From contig NZ_WUBI01000002.1 of the NCBI RefSeq assembly GCF_009807035.1, positions 620,001 to 684,000 of the forward strand: a DNA stretch of 64,000 bases. The letters are read 5' to 3'. The notes under the pieces are model-generated. The model ran no database searches. It was not told the origin of the DNA and saw nothing but the letters and a program-made list of their open reading frames with translations. The stretch's first letter is position 1, and each line of letters starts with the position of its first letter. The position numbers and the translations under genes were made by a program. The stretch is from Paenibacillus dendrobii. Lineage in GTDB: Bacteria; Bacillota; Bacilli; Paenibacillales; Paenibacillaceae. Below, piece after piece: positions 1 to 9,307 of this stretch.

Positions 1-100
1 AAATGCCGAAAAGCCCCATATCGCACAGATCCTCAAAATCAATCTGCTGCATTTCCCTGTAGCTCTGCAGACCAGAAAGCTTAAGCGTAATCGGCTTCAT
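1..100 (-). CDS. sbcC: SbcC, N-terminal fragment (runs off the window)
   Basis: Only the first 33 codons are inside the window; the gene continues beyond base 1. The peptide begins MKPITLKLSGLQSY, the usual start of the SMC-like exonuclease subunit SbcC. With SbcD this protein forms an ATP-dependent complex that opens hairpin and blocked DNA ends. The ATG (98-100) overlaps the sbcD stop codon in an ATGA arrangement, so the two are probably translationally coupled. The Walker A motif would lie just past the window edge and cannot be seen. Confidence 0.9.
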   Translation of the reverse strand, partial: MKPITLKLSGLQSYREMQQIDFEDLCDMGLFGI

Positions 101-1275
101 TCCACAGTTCCCTCCTTCGACTCGCCATCTTCCTCCACGAGCTCAAGAAAGAGCTGTACGAGTTCATCCTCCGGTTCAGCTCCTCCGCTTTGTCGCTGAT
201 AGAATTTGCGGAACAATTCGGAAACCGGAAGCCCTGAACGCTCATACTGCAGTTCTGCCTGTTCCATCTCCGGATAAACCGGACGGATATGCACAAATCC
301 TTCCCGGCTTTTGCGCAGACGCTGTATTTCACCAATCGACATGGATTCGGTAAGTGATACTTCCAGGTCAATAAAGGCCTCTGCATCCCTTCCTTCATCC
401 AGCCAACGATAGACCTCTTCCAGTCCGCCCTTGGCCTTCCACCGTACCAGCGGACGACCGCAGGACAGATGCACTTCTTCCAGCACAGGCGCTCCACCCG
501 GTGCGATATCCAGCATCATGACCGATTTGGCCTGACCGGCTTCCGAGAAGCTATAAGCAAGAGGGGAACCGCTATATCGAATGACGCCGTCCCCTTTAAC
601 TGCCTGCGGGCGGTGAAGATGTCCAAGAGCAGTGTACTGGGCTCCTACGGACAGTGCCGAGGGATCAACCGTGTAGGCTCCCCCAACCTGAATCGGGCGT
701 TCCGAATCGCATTCCAGACCACCCAAAACATAGATATGACTCATTGCCAGATTGACTGTTTTGGGCGAAAACTCCCGGGCTAGCTTCCCCATTAGCATGC
801 CTACGCGGGCGCTGTAAGCCTTCCGCAGCTCATCTTCCTTGCCCTCGGCGGACAAAAGCTCATTCAGGCGTGATTCAGAAGGATAGGGGAGCGCAGCGAT
901 TTTGGCGATCTCTCCGGTACGTGACGTTCCTACCGTTACCGCTTCCGCTATAGGTAGCCCGATCAGCGTTATTCCCTGCCTTGCCACGAGAGGTGACACC
1001 GAAGCAACACGTTCGGGCTGGTCATGGTTGCCGGAAATAACCACCAGCGGCCTTCCGTTCTCGGTTAATCTTGCACAAGCCTCATAAAAGAGCTGCTCCG
1101 CAACCGCCGGGGGATTTACGGAATCATACACATCCCCCGCCATCATGATCAAATCCGCCTGCTGCTCATTCGCGATCCGGACAAGCTCGTCCACAAAATC
1201 CTCCTGCTCTCTTTGCCTGCTGCGGCCTTCAAGCGTTTTACCAAAATGCCAGTCTCCAGTGTGCAGTATGCGCAT
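97..1275 (-). CDS. sbcD: DNA repair exonuclease SbcD
   Basis: Nuclease subunit (about 392 aa) of the SbcCD (Mre11/Rad50-like) complex, which processes hairpins and double-strand breaks. The calcineurin-like phosphoesterase motifs appear in order: DWHFGK near the N-terminus, GDVYDS, SGNHD, SHIYVLGG and GHLHRP, giving the two-metal site. The start is set at the ATG before RILHTGDWH because an AAGGGGAG ribosome site lies just upstream. A longer reading from 1311 adds 12 residues with no ribosome site. It lies 62 bp downstream of addA and overlaps sbcC by 4 bp. This is the operon order addB-addA-sbcD-sbcC also known in Bacillus. Confidence 0.95.
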   Translation of the reverse strand: MRILHTGDWHFGKTLEGRSRQREQEDFVDELVRIANEQQADLIMMAGDVYDSVNPPAVAEQLFYEACARLTENGRPLVVISGNHDQPERVASVSPLVARQGITLIGLPIAEAVTVGTSRTGEIAKIAALPYPSESRLNELLSAEGKEDELRKAYSARVGMLMGKLAREFSPKTVNLAMSHIYVLGGLECDSERPIQVGGAYTVDPSALSVGAQYTALGHLHRPQAVKGDGVIRYSGSPLAYSFSEAGQAKSVMMLDIAPGGAPVLEEVHLSCGRPLVRWKAKGGLEEVYRWLDEGRDAEAFIDLEVSLTESMSIGEIQRLRKSREGFVHIRPVYPEMEQAELQYERSGLPVSELFRKFYQRQSGGAEPEDELVQLFLELVEEDGESKEGTVE

Positions 1276-1337
1276 CCCGCACTCTCCCCTTTCCCATGTG
1301 TAAACTATCATTTACGAGAGGGCATCATTGCTTTGAA

Positions 1338-4300
1338 TCACAAGCGGACGGCATGTCCTCCATCAAAGAAATAAAGCCACTTCTCACTGATTTCCTCATG
1401 CAATATATCTTCCAATGCTTTGGCGTACAAATGAAGCTGAAAACGGTATTGCTCCGCAAGCGTGCTTATACCGCCGCGGTGCTCCAATACTCGGTCCGTT
1501 TTGTAGTCTAGCAGCACCAGCCGTCCATCCTGTCGGAACAGACAATCGACTACGCCCTGAATCAGCACGGTTTCCTCGCTTAGCACAGACATTTCGAAGA
1601 AATCCGGATTTTCCAGCAAGCCTGCCGTATTCGAGAACAGTCCGTTATGTGCCTCCTCAGCAGTTAAGCCATAGCTGAAAGGCATTTCGCGTGTCGTCCA
1701 TTCAGCGGCCTGCAGCCTTTCTCCAATCTCTGTGCCGAAAAACATCCCCACTTCTTCAGGCCGGATAATTTCCGCCTGCTCCCGAGTCAGCAGCTCACGC
1801 TCAACCAGACGCTGCACCGTCTCCTCAACGACTGCTGCATTTACATGGCCCTGGCCTAGCGGAATATGCTGCATCAGCGTGTGGTACACCGTTCCACGTT
1901 CCGTAGGCGTCAAAGCATTCTGTTCCATAAACTTCGGACGCTGGAGCGGAAGTGTAAAAGACAGATTTCGGGCAGGTTCTTCCATGTCCCTGCGGAGCTG
2001 TTCATTTTCCACCCAATTTTCGGATGGCTGATCCTGCAGGCTCAATAGCTTCTTCATTTCGGACACGGAGGTCTTGGCTGCGAGTTTAGTGGCTGTTTCA
2101 TAGGGATACTGCCAGTTCAGCCTGAAACCGATCGCTGGCTCATCCAGCAAACCGTTCCCGTTCTCCATGACCTCCGGGTCTACGGACTGGCGATTCATGA
2201 TGGCCTGCAGCCGATTTTTCCTTTCGGGCGTTGACTCTTCTTCTTCCTCCCAACCCCCGAGTGCAGCCAGAGTAAGCTCATCGGCAGGTTGTACAGATAT
2301 TTTCCAAACCGATGAATCCATGGCAAGAACCGGGGACACCGCTGTACCCAGATCCATCATCTCTCTCAGCTTGGCTGCGCCAGGATGGCGTATTAGTGCA
2401 GGACCTACCCAGTCGATATAGCTGCGTCCTTTAGCGAGTATATAATCAGGAAGCATATACTCCGGCTCCTCCTGCACTTGGGCCCAAGAGGATACCTTTT
2501 TGCCCAGATCCTTGACGGTGGCGATCAGGAATAATTTTTCCTTGGGGCGCGTCAGCCCCACGTAAAGGACTCTCATCTCTTCGGCAAGCAGTTCCAACTG
2601 CGACCTGCGGCGGATGGCAAGGTTAGGGAGAGTCGGAAAGCTTACACGCTTCTCCTCGTCCACAAATTTAGGCCCGAATCCAAGCTCCTTATGCATCAGG
2701 AATGAGGCATTCAAATCCTGCTGATTGAAGGTCTTGGACATGCCTGCCAGAAAAACGACCGGAAACTCGAGTCCTTTGCTTTTATGAATTGTCATGATCC
2801 TTACCGCGTTGTCCTTATGCTCGGTGCTGCCTCCGCCGCCTAAATCCCCGCCCCGGTCACGCAGCCGCGACACGAAGGTCAGGAAGCGGAAAAGGCCTCT
2901 TGAAGCTGTCGTTTGTTCGAACTGGACAGCCCGGTCGTATAAAGCCTTTAAGTTGTTCTGGCGCTCTGCTCCGCCCGGCAGGCCCCCGACCCAGTCGAGA
3001 TATCCCGTTTCCCTGTAGACACGCCATATCAAGTCGCCTAGGCTCTCTTGCCGGGAAATATCGCGCCAACTTAACAACCGCTTCACAAAATCGTTGATCT
3101 TATATGTCAGCTCTGGCGAGAGGACGTTGCCAGTGACTGGATCAGGAACAGCTGTTGAGTCATGAAGACCTTGTTCCTCAACCTCTTGAGCAGGGAATGT
3201 CATCTCCAATGCTGGCGCAGCCTCCGCTATTGCTTGTCCGAGTTCCTGCAGCGCTTCGTTTTCCCCATCTCTTCCCCCCTTCACAGAGGCAATAAGAGCA
3301 TCATAGAATGAACCGCTTTGCACGAGCCGGATTTGTGCCAGCTCTTCTTCCGTCAACCCGACAATCGGGGAACGCAATACACCCGCAAGCGGGATATCCT
3401 GCTGAGGATTGTCAATGATTTGCAGGAGGGACAACATGATCTCCACTTCCGTGGCTTGAAAATAACCTCGGCTCTGCTCCCCGTCAGCAGGAATCCCAAG
3501 CTGCTTCAACTCCTCCATGATGAGCGGTCCCCAGATATAGGCGGAACGCAGAAGAATAACCATATCCCCGTATTGAACCGGACGCATCTCTTTAAGTCCC
3601 TTATCATAAACAAGAAGCGGTTTCGCGGATGTATCGCCCAGCATGTTCCGGATCTTTTTGGCGATGGCCCTCGCCTCTAACTGTGCGGTTTCCATCTCCA
3701 AAATCTCGCTTTCTTGCAAGAGCCCCTCGCCTTCACCGTCTTGGGTCTCTTCTTCGGCAGATGATCCCTTGCCTGCGCGGTCAATCAAAAGAAGCTCAGG
3801 CTCATATGGATTGGACGAGATCGCTTCTTCTTCATCACCAGCGTTCGGGAACGACGCACCGTATACAAGCTCAGCGCGTTGGTCGTAACTGACCTCGGCC
3901 ACCGTTTCGTTCATAATCTGTCGGAAAATCACATTGACCGCATCCACCACTTCCATGCGGCTGCGGAAATTCCGTGCAAGGTCAATTCGAATCCCGCTGC
4001 TGCCGCTGTCGTATCTGCGGTATTTATCCAGGAACAGACCCGGCTCTGCCAGACGGAACCGATAAATACTCTGTTTCACATCCCCAACCATAAAGCGGTT
4101 TCCCGGCATGTCCCTGGATATCAGGTTCACAATGGTCTCCTGAACACTGTTGGTATCCTGGTATTCATCCAGCAGCACTTCGTCGAATTGTTCGCGGTAT
4201 TCCATCGCCGCGTCTGAAGGCATCGGATGATCCGGCGTCGAATCGCCGTGCAGCAGAATTCGCAGGCAATAATGTTCCAGATCACTGAAATCCACCGCAC

Positions 4301-5405
4301 CTCTTTTGCGTTTCTCCACGTCGTAGCGTTCTCCGAACTCGATTACAAGCTCGGCCAATTCCTTCATCAATGGTGCTGCTTCGTTCAGCTCGGCAAGAAA
4401 AGTCTCTGCGGAACGTCCGAACAACGCTCCGCGCAGATCGGCAGCCGTCTTCTTTACAGAATCCCGCAATTCCTTAACGCGTTCCTGCAGCTGCGGGTCG
4501 GTCTCATCCTTGCGTACGCTCTTTAATTTGCCGAAGGATATCCCTTGGAAAATGTCATACAGTTCTTCCCATGAACGATGTTCCATGGCATCCTGAAGCA
4601 TGCGTATCATCTCTAGATCCGCGTTCAGGTTATCCGCATATGCACCCGGTCCGCCGGGAGCCATCGCGAGCCCATGGGCCTGCTTCAGAAGTCCTTCCGC
4701 TCCAGCCAGAGCAAGTCGGGCATCTTGCAGGATGCTCTGCACCCATGCGGTCCGTCCGAGACTCTCCGTATCTTGAACCGCAAAGGCATCGGCAGTATCC
4801 CTTAGCCAGCGATCGGGCCATGCATGGCTTCGCGAGAAATCATACAGCTTCTGAACCAGAAGATGCATGGCGTCGTCAGTGCGCTCACCGCTGAACCAAT
4901 CCACCAGCCGGATAAAGTCGCTGCCTTCTCCTTCCATCCCGTACTTTTCCTCAAACAGCTCCTCCAGGATTTCCTGCCGCAGCAGCTCCGCCTCATTTTC
5001 GTTGATGATGCGGAAATTGGGATCCATCGGGATCATTTGGTAATATCTTCGAATGACCTCCAGGCAGAAGGAGTGGAGAGTCGTAATTGAAGCCCTTCCG
5101 AGCAGCGACAGCTGACGGCGCAAGTGGACATTCTCCGGGTCCTTTTCGAGCTCCTTGTCCAGCGCTTCGCGGATCCGGTCTCGCATTTCGGCGGCAGCAG
5201 CTTTGGTGAATGTTGCAACCAGCAGCCGATCTACGCTGAAACCTTGATCGGTATCAATAATTTTGCGGATAATGCGCTCTACCAGTACAGCTGTTTTGCC
5301 CGATCCAGCGGCGGCAGCGACAAGAATGTGATCACCCGTTTCGGAAATGGCCTTCCACTGATCATCACTCCACATGCTGCCTTCAGGTTTCGGTATTAGA
5401 CTCAA
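1338..5405 (-). CDS. addA: ATP-dependent helicase/nuclease subunit AddA
   Basis: UvrD/SF1 helicase-nuclease (about 1355 aa) that with AddB resects double-strand breaks to Chi-like sites for RecA loading. Visible motifs: Walker A AAAAGSGKT at residues 30-38, DEYQDT (motif II), the UvrD C-terminal helicase signature TIHKSKGLEFP, and a C-terminal PD-(D/E)XK nuclease with GVVDCLF and LLDYKTD. The start is chosen as the TTG at 5405-5403, preceded by AAAGGAGG and overlapping the addB stop (TTGA). A reading from an ATG at 5444 lies inside addB and does not fit the family N-terminus. Full length for the family. Confidence 0.95.
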   Translation of the reverse strand: MSLIPKPEGSMWSDDQWKAISETGDHILVAAAAGSGKTAVLVERIIRKIIDTDQGFSVDRLLVATFTKAAAAEMRDRIREALDKELEKDPENVHLRRQLSLLGRASITTLHSFCLEVIRRYYQMIPMDPNFRIINENEAELLRQEILEELFEEKYGMEGEGSDFIRLVDWFSGERTDDAMHLLVQKLYDFSRSHAWPDRWLRDTADAFAVQDTESLGRTAWVQSILQDARLALAGAEGLLKQAHGLAMAPGGPGAYADNLNADLEMIRMLQDAMEHRSWEELYDIFQGISFGKLKSVRKDETDPQLQERVKELRDSVKKTAADLRGALFGRSAETFLAELNEAAPLMKELAELVIEFGERYDVEKRKRGAVDFSDLEHYCLRILLHGDSTPDHPMPSDAAMEYREQFDEVLLDEYQDTNSVQETIVNLISRDMPGNRFMVGDVKQSIYRFRLAEPGLFLDKYRRYDSGSSGIRIDLARNFRSRMEVVDAVNVIFRQIMNETVAEVSYDQRAELVYGASFPNAGDEEEAISSNPYEPELLLIDRAGKGSSAEEETQDGEGEGLLQESEILEMETAQLEARAIAKKIRNMLGDTSAKPLLVYDKGLKEMRPVQYGDMVILLRSAYIWGPLIMEELKQLGIPADGEQSRGYFQATEVEIMLSLLQIIDNPQQDIPLAGVLRSPIVGLTEEELAQIRLVQSGSFYDALIASVKGGRDGENEALQELGQAIAEAAPALEMTFPAQEVEEQGLHDSTAVPDPVTGNVLSPELTYKINDFVKRLLSWRDISRQESLGDLIWRVYRETGYLDWVGGLPGGAERQNNLKALYDRAVQFEQTTASRGLFRFLTFVSRLRDRGGDLGGGGSTEHKDNAVRIMTIHKSKGLEFPVVFLAGMSKTFNQQDLNASFLMHKELGFGPKFVDEEKRVSFPTLPNLAIRRRSQLELLAEEMRVLYVGLTRPKEKLFLIATVKDLGKKVSSWAQVQEEPEYMLPDYILAKGRSYIDWVGPALIRHPGAAKLREMMDLGTAVSPVLAMDSSVWKISVQPADELTLAALGGWEEEEESTPERKNRLQAIMNRQSVDPEVMENGNGLLDEPAIGFRLNWQYPYETATKLAAKTSVSEMKKLLSLQDQPSENWVENEQLRRDMEEPARNLSFTLPLQRPKFMEQNALTPTERGTVYHTLMQHIPLGQGHVNAAVVEETVQRLVERELLTREQAEIIRPEEVGMFFGTEIGERLQAAEWTTREMPFSYGLTAEEAHNGLFSNTAGLLENPDFFEMSVLSEETVLIQGVVDCLFRQDGRLVLLDYKTDRVLEHRGGISTLAEQYRFQLHLYAKALEDILHEEISEKWLYFFDGGHAVRL

Positions 5406-8400
5406 GATGTTTCTCCTCCTTTGCTCTGGGACAGCATTTCCCATACCTGCGATTTATCCGGCTTGCCCAGCAAATGGTAATGATTGCCCTCAACAGTTTC
5501 ATCAAACTGGCACACCGGCTTGAAAGGACAGAAGGTGCAGGCGGTTTCCTGCTGGATGCGGTAGGGCTCTATGCGCACATCGCCTTCCGTGATCCTCGTT
5601 CCGATCGTTTCAATGCTGCTCCTTACGGAGGTAAGCAAATGATCCCACTGCTCCGGACTAGCCACCGATGCGCTGCTGTAGAAGCTGCCATCCGATTTAA
5701 CGGCTACCGGCAGAATGGACGAGTAACCTTTATCCAGCGATGTATCCATTTTGGACACAACTTCACGGTCGGCCATCAGCAAGCCCTTCATTTTGAATCG
5801 TTTCAGCAGCTCTTCAGCGGCCTGATCCATAGTCATGCCATTTGCAGACTGCAATATTGGATCATGCACATGGAAATACAACGTGCCTGCAGGCAAAGCT
5901 TTGCTGCCGAGCCATTGTTCCGCATAAGTCAGAAGAACATCCAGATAAGTCAGCATTTGCAGGGCAAGGCCATAATAAACCTCATGCAATCTGAGATCCT
6001 TTTGTCCGGATTTATAGTCGATGACACGCAGCAAAAGTCCATCTTCCCCTTGTGCCATATCCACCCGGTCGATCCGGCCGACAACTTCCATCACCGAGCC
6101 GTTCTCCAGTTCAAAAGTCAGCGGAGGCAGCGGTTTGCCCGGACCGAAATCCAGTTCCAAGCCAACCGGTTCAAAGCTGCCGCGCCGCGCATGTTCACCC
6201 AAAATAACGGATGCCCTGCCGACGATATTCTTAAGCTTGCGCGAAATATAACCGTACCGCTTGGAACTCAGCAAGATCTCTCCTTGCAGCATCGGAGCCA
6301 AGCGCTCTACCGTCATCTCCGCTTCCCTGCGGCATTCGTCTGCCGAGAGGCTGCCCCAGCTGCGGTGCTGCTCCTTCAGCCTTATCGCCATTTCGCTTAG
6401 CGCAGCATGGAACAGCTGCCCGATATCGGGCGCCTTCAGCCGGTATAGCTGGCGTTCCTTCAGCTTCAGTCCATGTGAGGCAAAGTGGGAGAATGGGCAA
6501 GCTACAAACCTCTCCATTCTTGAAACGCTTGTGCGGACTTTGTTTCCATACAGCCTTCGGCTGGTATCTGCCTGCAGCGTCAGCGTTTCGTTCCGGTAAA
6601 AAAGGGATCGCAGCAGCATATCCATCGGTGCTCGCCACTGCGAATCCTGAAGATACCAGTTGTACACATTCCACCAGATTTCAGGCACTTTCATACCTTG
6701 TCTCCATCTTCTAAGCTGTACAATAAGATGGCTTAGCGTCTGACGGGGATGCTCGATATACATGGCATGCTCTATGGCATTCTGATCGGCTCCGGGCTGT
6801 GCGGACAGCCGCTGATCTTTCAGTCCCGGAAACATTCTTGCCAGATGCCTTACCACTTCCGATGGCAGCAGTTCCTTTCCTTCGTCGTCTGCGGCAGGAT
6901 AGCTGATCCAGACATGCCGACTCGAGGAAGTAAGGGCATTATAGATCAGGAATCGTTCGTCCAGCAGTTTGCGGGCTATTCCGGGGGCAAGCTCCATGCC
7001 CGTATCCGCAAGCACCGACCGCTCCTGTTCGGTAATAATACCGTCCTCCTGGTATACGGCGGGGATGACTCCATCATTGACTCCCATTAAAAACGCATAT
7101 TTAATGCCCGTCGTCCGGGTACGGTCCATCGTTCCTACAAGGACCTGATCGAGAGATGGTGGCACTAGGCCCAATTTCAACTCGCTGAGACCCGTTTCCA
7201 AAATACCGGCAAATAATTCGAACGTCATCTTCTCCGTACCCATCATTTCAACGATCTGGTCCAGAAGGTTCAGAACCTCGCCCCATAGCTGCCGGTGCTC
7301 CCTCGCAGCTTCCGGACGGCCGTTCTGCAGAGCCTCACGGTTCCACAGATCCAGTTTCTGAGGTATTCCGGCGTCCTCCAGCAGCCCGAATACCGCCGTA
7401 CTCATCTCGCGCGCAGTCTTGGCACGTTTGATCCGTTTATCAAAAACCGATAGAGGGCCGGTAACCGCATCCCTGCAGCGTTCCATCAGTTCCAGAAGTT
7501 CTTCACCGGTTTGGCGTTGTGGCGAACCGCCTTCTTCCAAGGACAAGCTTGGAATGCCCTTCCATGGACGCCCATCCGTCCACCGATAGCCCTGAATTCC
7601 GCTGGCAAGCGCATAGTTCTCCAGCCTGTCCATGTCTTCGCGGGTCAGCGATCCGTCCAGGGGAAGCAGGAGATCACTTTTCACGCAACGAAATACGTCC
7701 TCATGTCTCCAAAAGCGCCGGATCACATCCATCGCGGCCCTCAAAAATTCTACGAGCGGATGATGGAGCTCGCTTCTCTTCTGATCGAGAAACAAAGGTA
7801 CGCCGTAGTCTTGGAAAAGAGGCATGACAAGATGCTCATAGTCGGCAAGATTACGCACGAAAATGGCCATCTCGCGAAAGCGCACACCCTCGTCGCGTGC
7901 CAGCCGAAGCATCTCCCGCAGTGCGCCTTCAACTTCGGCACGGCGGCTTGAGGCAGAGTGGACGGATATCCCATCCTCAAATTGTCCGCCAGTCGGCAAA
8001 TAACGAAGCCGCCGGTCATACCCCCGCTCCAAATGAGCCAGCAGCGGGCTCTCCTGAAACCTCGGCAGCACATCTGGTGCAAGAACGGTGTTATTTATCT
8101 CCTGACCAAGTTCCTCCGCCATCCCCCTTAACTTTACGTAGGTCGTTGCTGTCGGATGGAACAAATCCAGCTCATGCGGCATCCGCAGCCCGTCGTAAGG
8201 CTTGTCGAGTGTCAGCGAGATCGTGACGGAAGCTGCATGCAGCATCAGTTGATTTACGACCTGGAGCTCCTGGGGAGTGAACCCATGAAAGCCGTCGATC
8301 CAAACTTCCGCATCCCTCAAGTATTCGGAATCTTGGATCGCGTCGGTCAATCGCATTAAATGATCTTCTTCATCGCTATACAAAGGGGACATTTCTTGTT

Positions 8401-8914
8401 CGAAATCCCGGTACACCGTCCACAAGTCTTCGAGCTTATTACGCAGAATCGGCGTGGCCGACGAGGCAGCCACCATGTGATCGAGCACCTGCTTCAGTGC
8501 AGAGGAATCGATGCAATACCGTTTCATCTCGGTGTACACGTCTCCCAGACGTCCGACAAAACCGAGCTGCTCTCCCGAAGCCCCAAACAGCTTCAATTCG
8601 TCCTTGCGGCGCTGAATAATTTTGTATAGCAGCATTTTTTTGCCTTCATCGCTGATGCCAACCCGGGCTGCGCCCCCGGTTTCCTGCATCACGCGGTATG
8701 CCAGGCGGCGGAAGCTTAGTACCTGTGCCCTGACGCTCCCCTTGATCCGTCCTGCCGTGACCAAACCGTGCTCGGCCTGAAATGATCCCTGCTCCGGAAC
8801 CAGAAGAATCATGGCTTTCCCTTGCGGCGCTGCCTCCAGCCTGCGAGATATCTCTTCAAGTATAGTTGTCGTTTTTCCGCTTCCGGAACGTCCGATAAGA
8901 AAATGAACCGGCAT
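5402..8914 (-). CDS. addB: ATP-dependent nuclease subunit AddB
   Basis: Partner of AddA (1170 aa). It starts with a Walker A motif (LIGRSGSGKTT at about residues 6-16) and has an inactive-helicase-like middle. The C-terminal nuclease domain carries VIDYKSGQKD and the iron-sulphur staple cysteines (CPFSHF earlier, CTFCPFKPVC near the C-terminus) that pin the nuclease domain. The ATG follows AAGGAGGAGCATC with good spacing. It is the first gene of the addB-addA-sbcD-sbcC operon, with a terminator-like hairpin about 100 bp upstream that separates it from 9090-10684. Confidence 0.95.
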   Translation of the reverse strand: MPVHFLIGRSGSGKTTTILEEISRRLEAAPQGKAMILLVPEQGSFQAEHGLVTAGRIKGSVRAQVLSFRRLAYRVMQETGGAARVGISDEGKKMLLYKIIQRRKDELKLFGASGEQLGFVGRLGDVYTEMKRYCIDSSALKQVLDHMVAASSATPILRNKLEDLWTVYRDFEQEMSPLYSDEEDHLMRLTDAIQDSEYLRDAEVWIDGFHGFTPQELQVVNQLMLHAASVTISLTLDKPYDGLRMPHELDLFHPTATTYVKLRGMAEELGQEINNTVLAPDVLPRFQESPLLAHLERGYDRRLRYLPTGGQFEDGISVHSASSRRAEVEGALREMLRLARDEGVRFREMAIFVRNLADYEHLVMPLFQDYGVPLFLDQKRSELHHPLVEFLRAAMDVIRRFWRHEDVFRCVKSDLLLPLDGSLTREDMDRLENYALASGIQGYRWTDGRPWKGIPSLSLEEGGSPQRQTGEELLELMERCRDAVTGPLSVFDKRIKRAKTAREMSTAVFGLLEDAGIPQKLDLWNREALQNGRPEAAREHRQLWGEVLNLLDQIVEMMGTEKMTFELFAGILETGLSELKLGLVPPSLDQVLVGTMDRTRTTGIKYAFLMGVNDGVIPAVYQEDGIITEQERSVLADTGMELAPGIARKLLDERFLIYNALTSSSRHVWISYPAADDEGKELLPSEVVRHLARMFPGLKDQRLSAQPGADQNAIEHAMYIEHPRQTLSHLIVQLRRWRQGMKVPEIWWNVYNWYLQDSQWRAPMDMLLRSLFYRNETLTLQADTSRRLYGNKVRTSVSRMERFVACPFSHFASHGLKLKERQLYRLKAPDIGQLFHAALSEMAIRLKEQHRSWGSLSADECRREAEMTVERLAPMLQGEILLSSKRYGYISRKLKNIVGRASVILGEHARRGSFEPVGLELDFGPGKPLPPLTFELENGSVMEVVGRIDRVDMAQGEDGLLLRVIDYKSGQKDLRLHEVYYGLALQMLTYLDVLLTYAEQWLGSKALPAGTLYFHVHDPILQSANGMTMDQAAEELLKRFKMKGLLMADREVVSKMDTSLDKGYSSILPVAVKSDGSFYSSASVASPEQWDHLLTSVRSSIETIGTRITEGDVRIEPYRIQQETACTFCPFKPVCQFDETVEGNHYHLLGKPDKSQVWEMLSQSKGGETS

Positions 8915-9009
8915 GATGCTCCTCCTTCAATCTATGTAATCGATAGAATCTATGACATGAAAAATAGCTTCCGTAAACAATCATTAAATATATCACTCAG
9001 TATATCATA

Positions 9010-9051
9010 ACAAAAAAAGAATAGAACATACGTTTGTTAAACGAACTATTC
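9010..9051 (-). terminator. Intrinsic terminator upstream of addB
   Basis: On the minus strand an interrupted stem (GAATAG ... CTATTC outside, CGTTT aac AAACG inside) runs straight into seven T residues (9012-9018 on the plus strand are A). It would end transcripts from the 9090-9218 region before addB. The right half also resembles a LexA box (GAACATACGTTT), but the hairpin plus T-run is the simpler reading. Confidence 0.6.
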
Positions 9052-9089
9052 TCTGAATCTACGAATGTGCAACTCATCCTATTTTACCA

Positions 9090-9218
9090 CTAAATTTTTG
9101 CTATCGTTTCAAGGTAATCTTTGGTTTGATCCATCATGGAAAACAGTCCCAATTCATAAGGGCTCATAGTCCGCGAGGGCATCCGTCTCGGGCGGCGCTC
9201 TCTTAGGATAAAATGCAC
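9090..9218 (-). CDS. Possible small ORF or gene remnant (42 aa)
   Basis: Not recognised. A GTG-started frame of 42 codons, with an internal ATG at 9167, ends in MSPYELGLFSMMDQ...ETIAKI and looks protein-like. A second frame on the same strand (to about 9160) encodes ERAFYPKRAPPETD and stops just where the first becomes convincing, which could mean an old frameshift. There is no good ribosome site. It sits between two minus-strand terminator hairpins (9258-9296 and 9010-9051), so it could be its own small transcription unit. The rest of the 8915-9307 gap holds only those hairpins and AT-rich sequence upstream of addB. Confidence 0.25.
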   Translation of the reverse strand: MHFILRERRPRRMPSRTMSPYELGLFSMMDQTKDYLETIAKI

Positions 9219-9257
9219 GCTCTAATATGATTACAACTTCGGGCTTGCTTAAAATTG

Positions 9258-9296
9258 TTCAACAATAAAGGGCATGGAATGATTCATTCCATGCCC
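9258..9296 (-). terminator. Intrinsic terminator after the RlmI-like gene
   Basis: Perfect 12-bp stem GGGCATGGAATG / CATTCCATGCCC with a 3-base loop. On the minus strand it is followed by TTTATTGTT. It lies 12 bp past the stop of the methyltransferase gene at 9308. Confidence 0.75.
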
Positions 9297-9307
9297 TCTC
9301 ATATCTG

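Noticed and set aside
5406..5444. ATG start of addA at 5444
   Set aside because: It falls within addB and lacks a ribosome site. The TTG at 5405 has AAAGGAGG and the usual N-terminus.
9024..9035. LexA-box-like GAACATACGTTT upstream of addB
   Set aside because: One base off the Bacillus consensus and part of a hairpin with a seven-T run, so terminator is the better reading. SOS control was not claimed.
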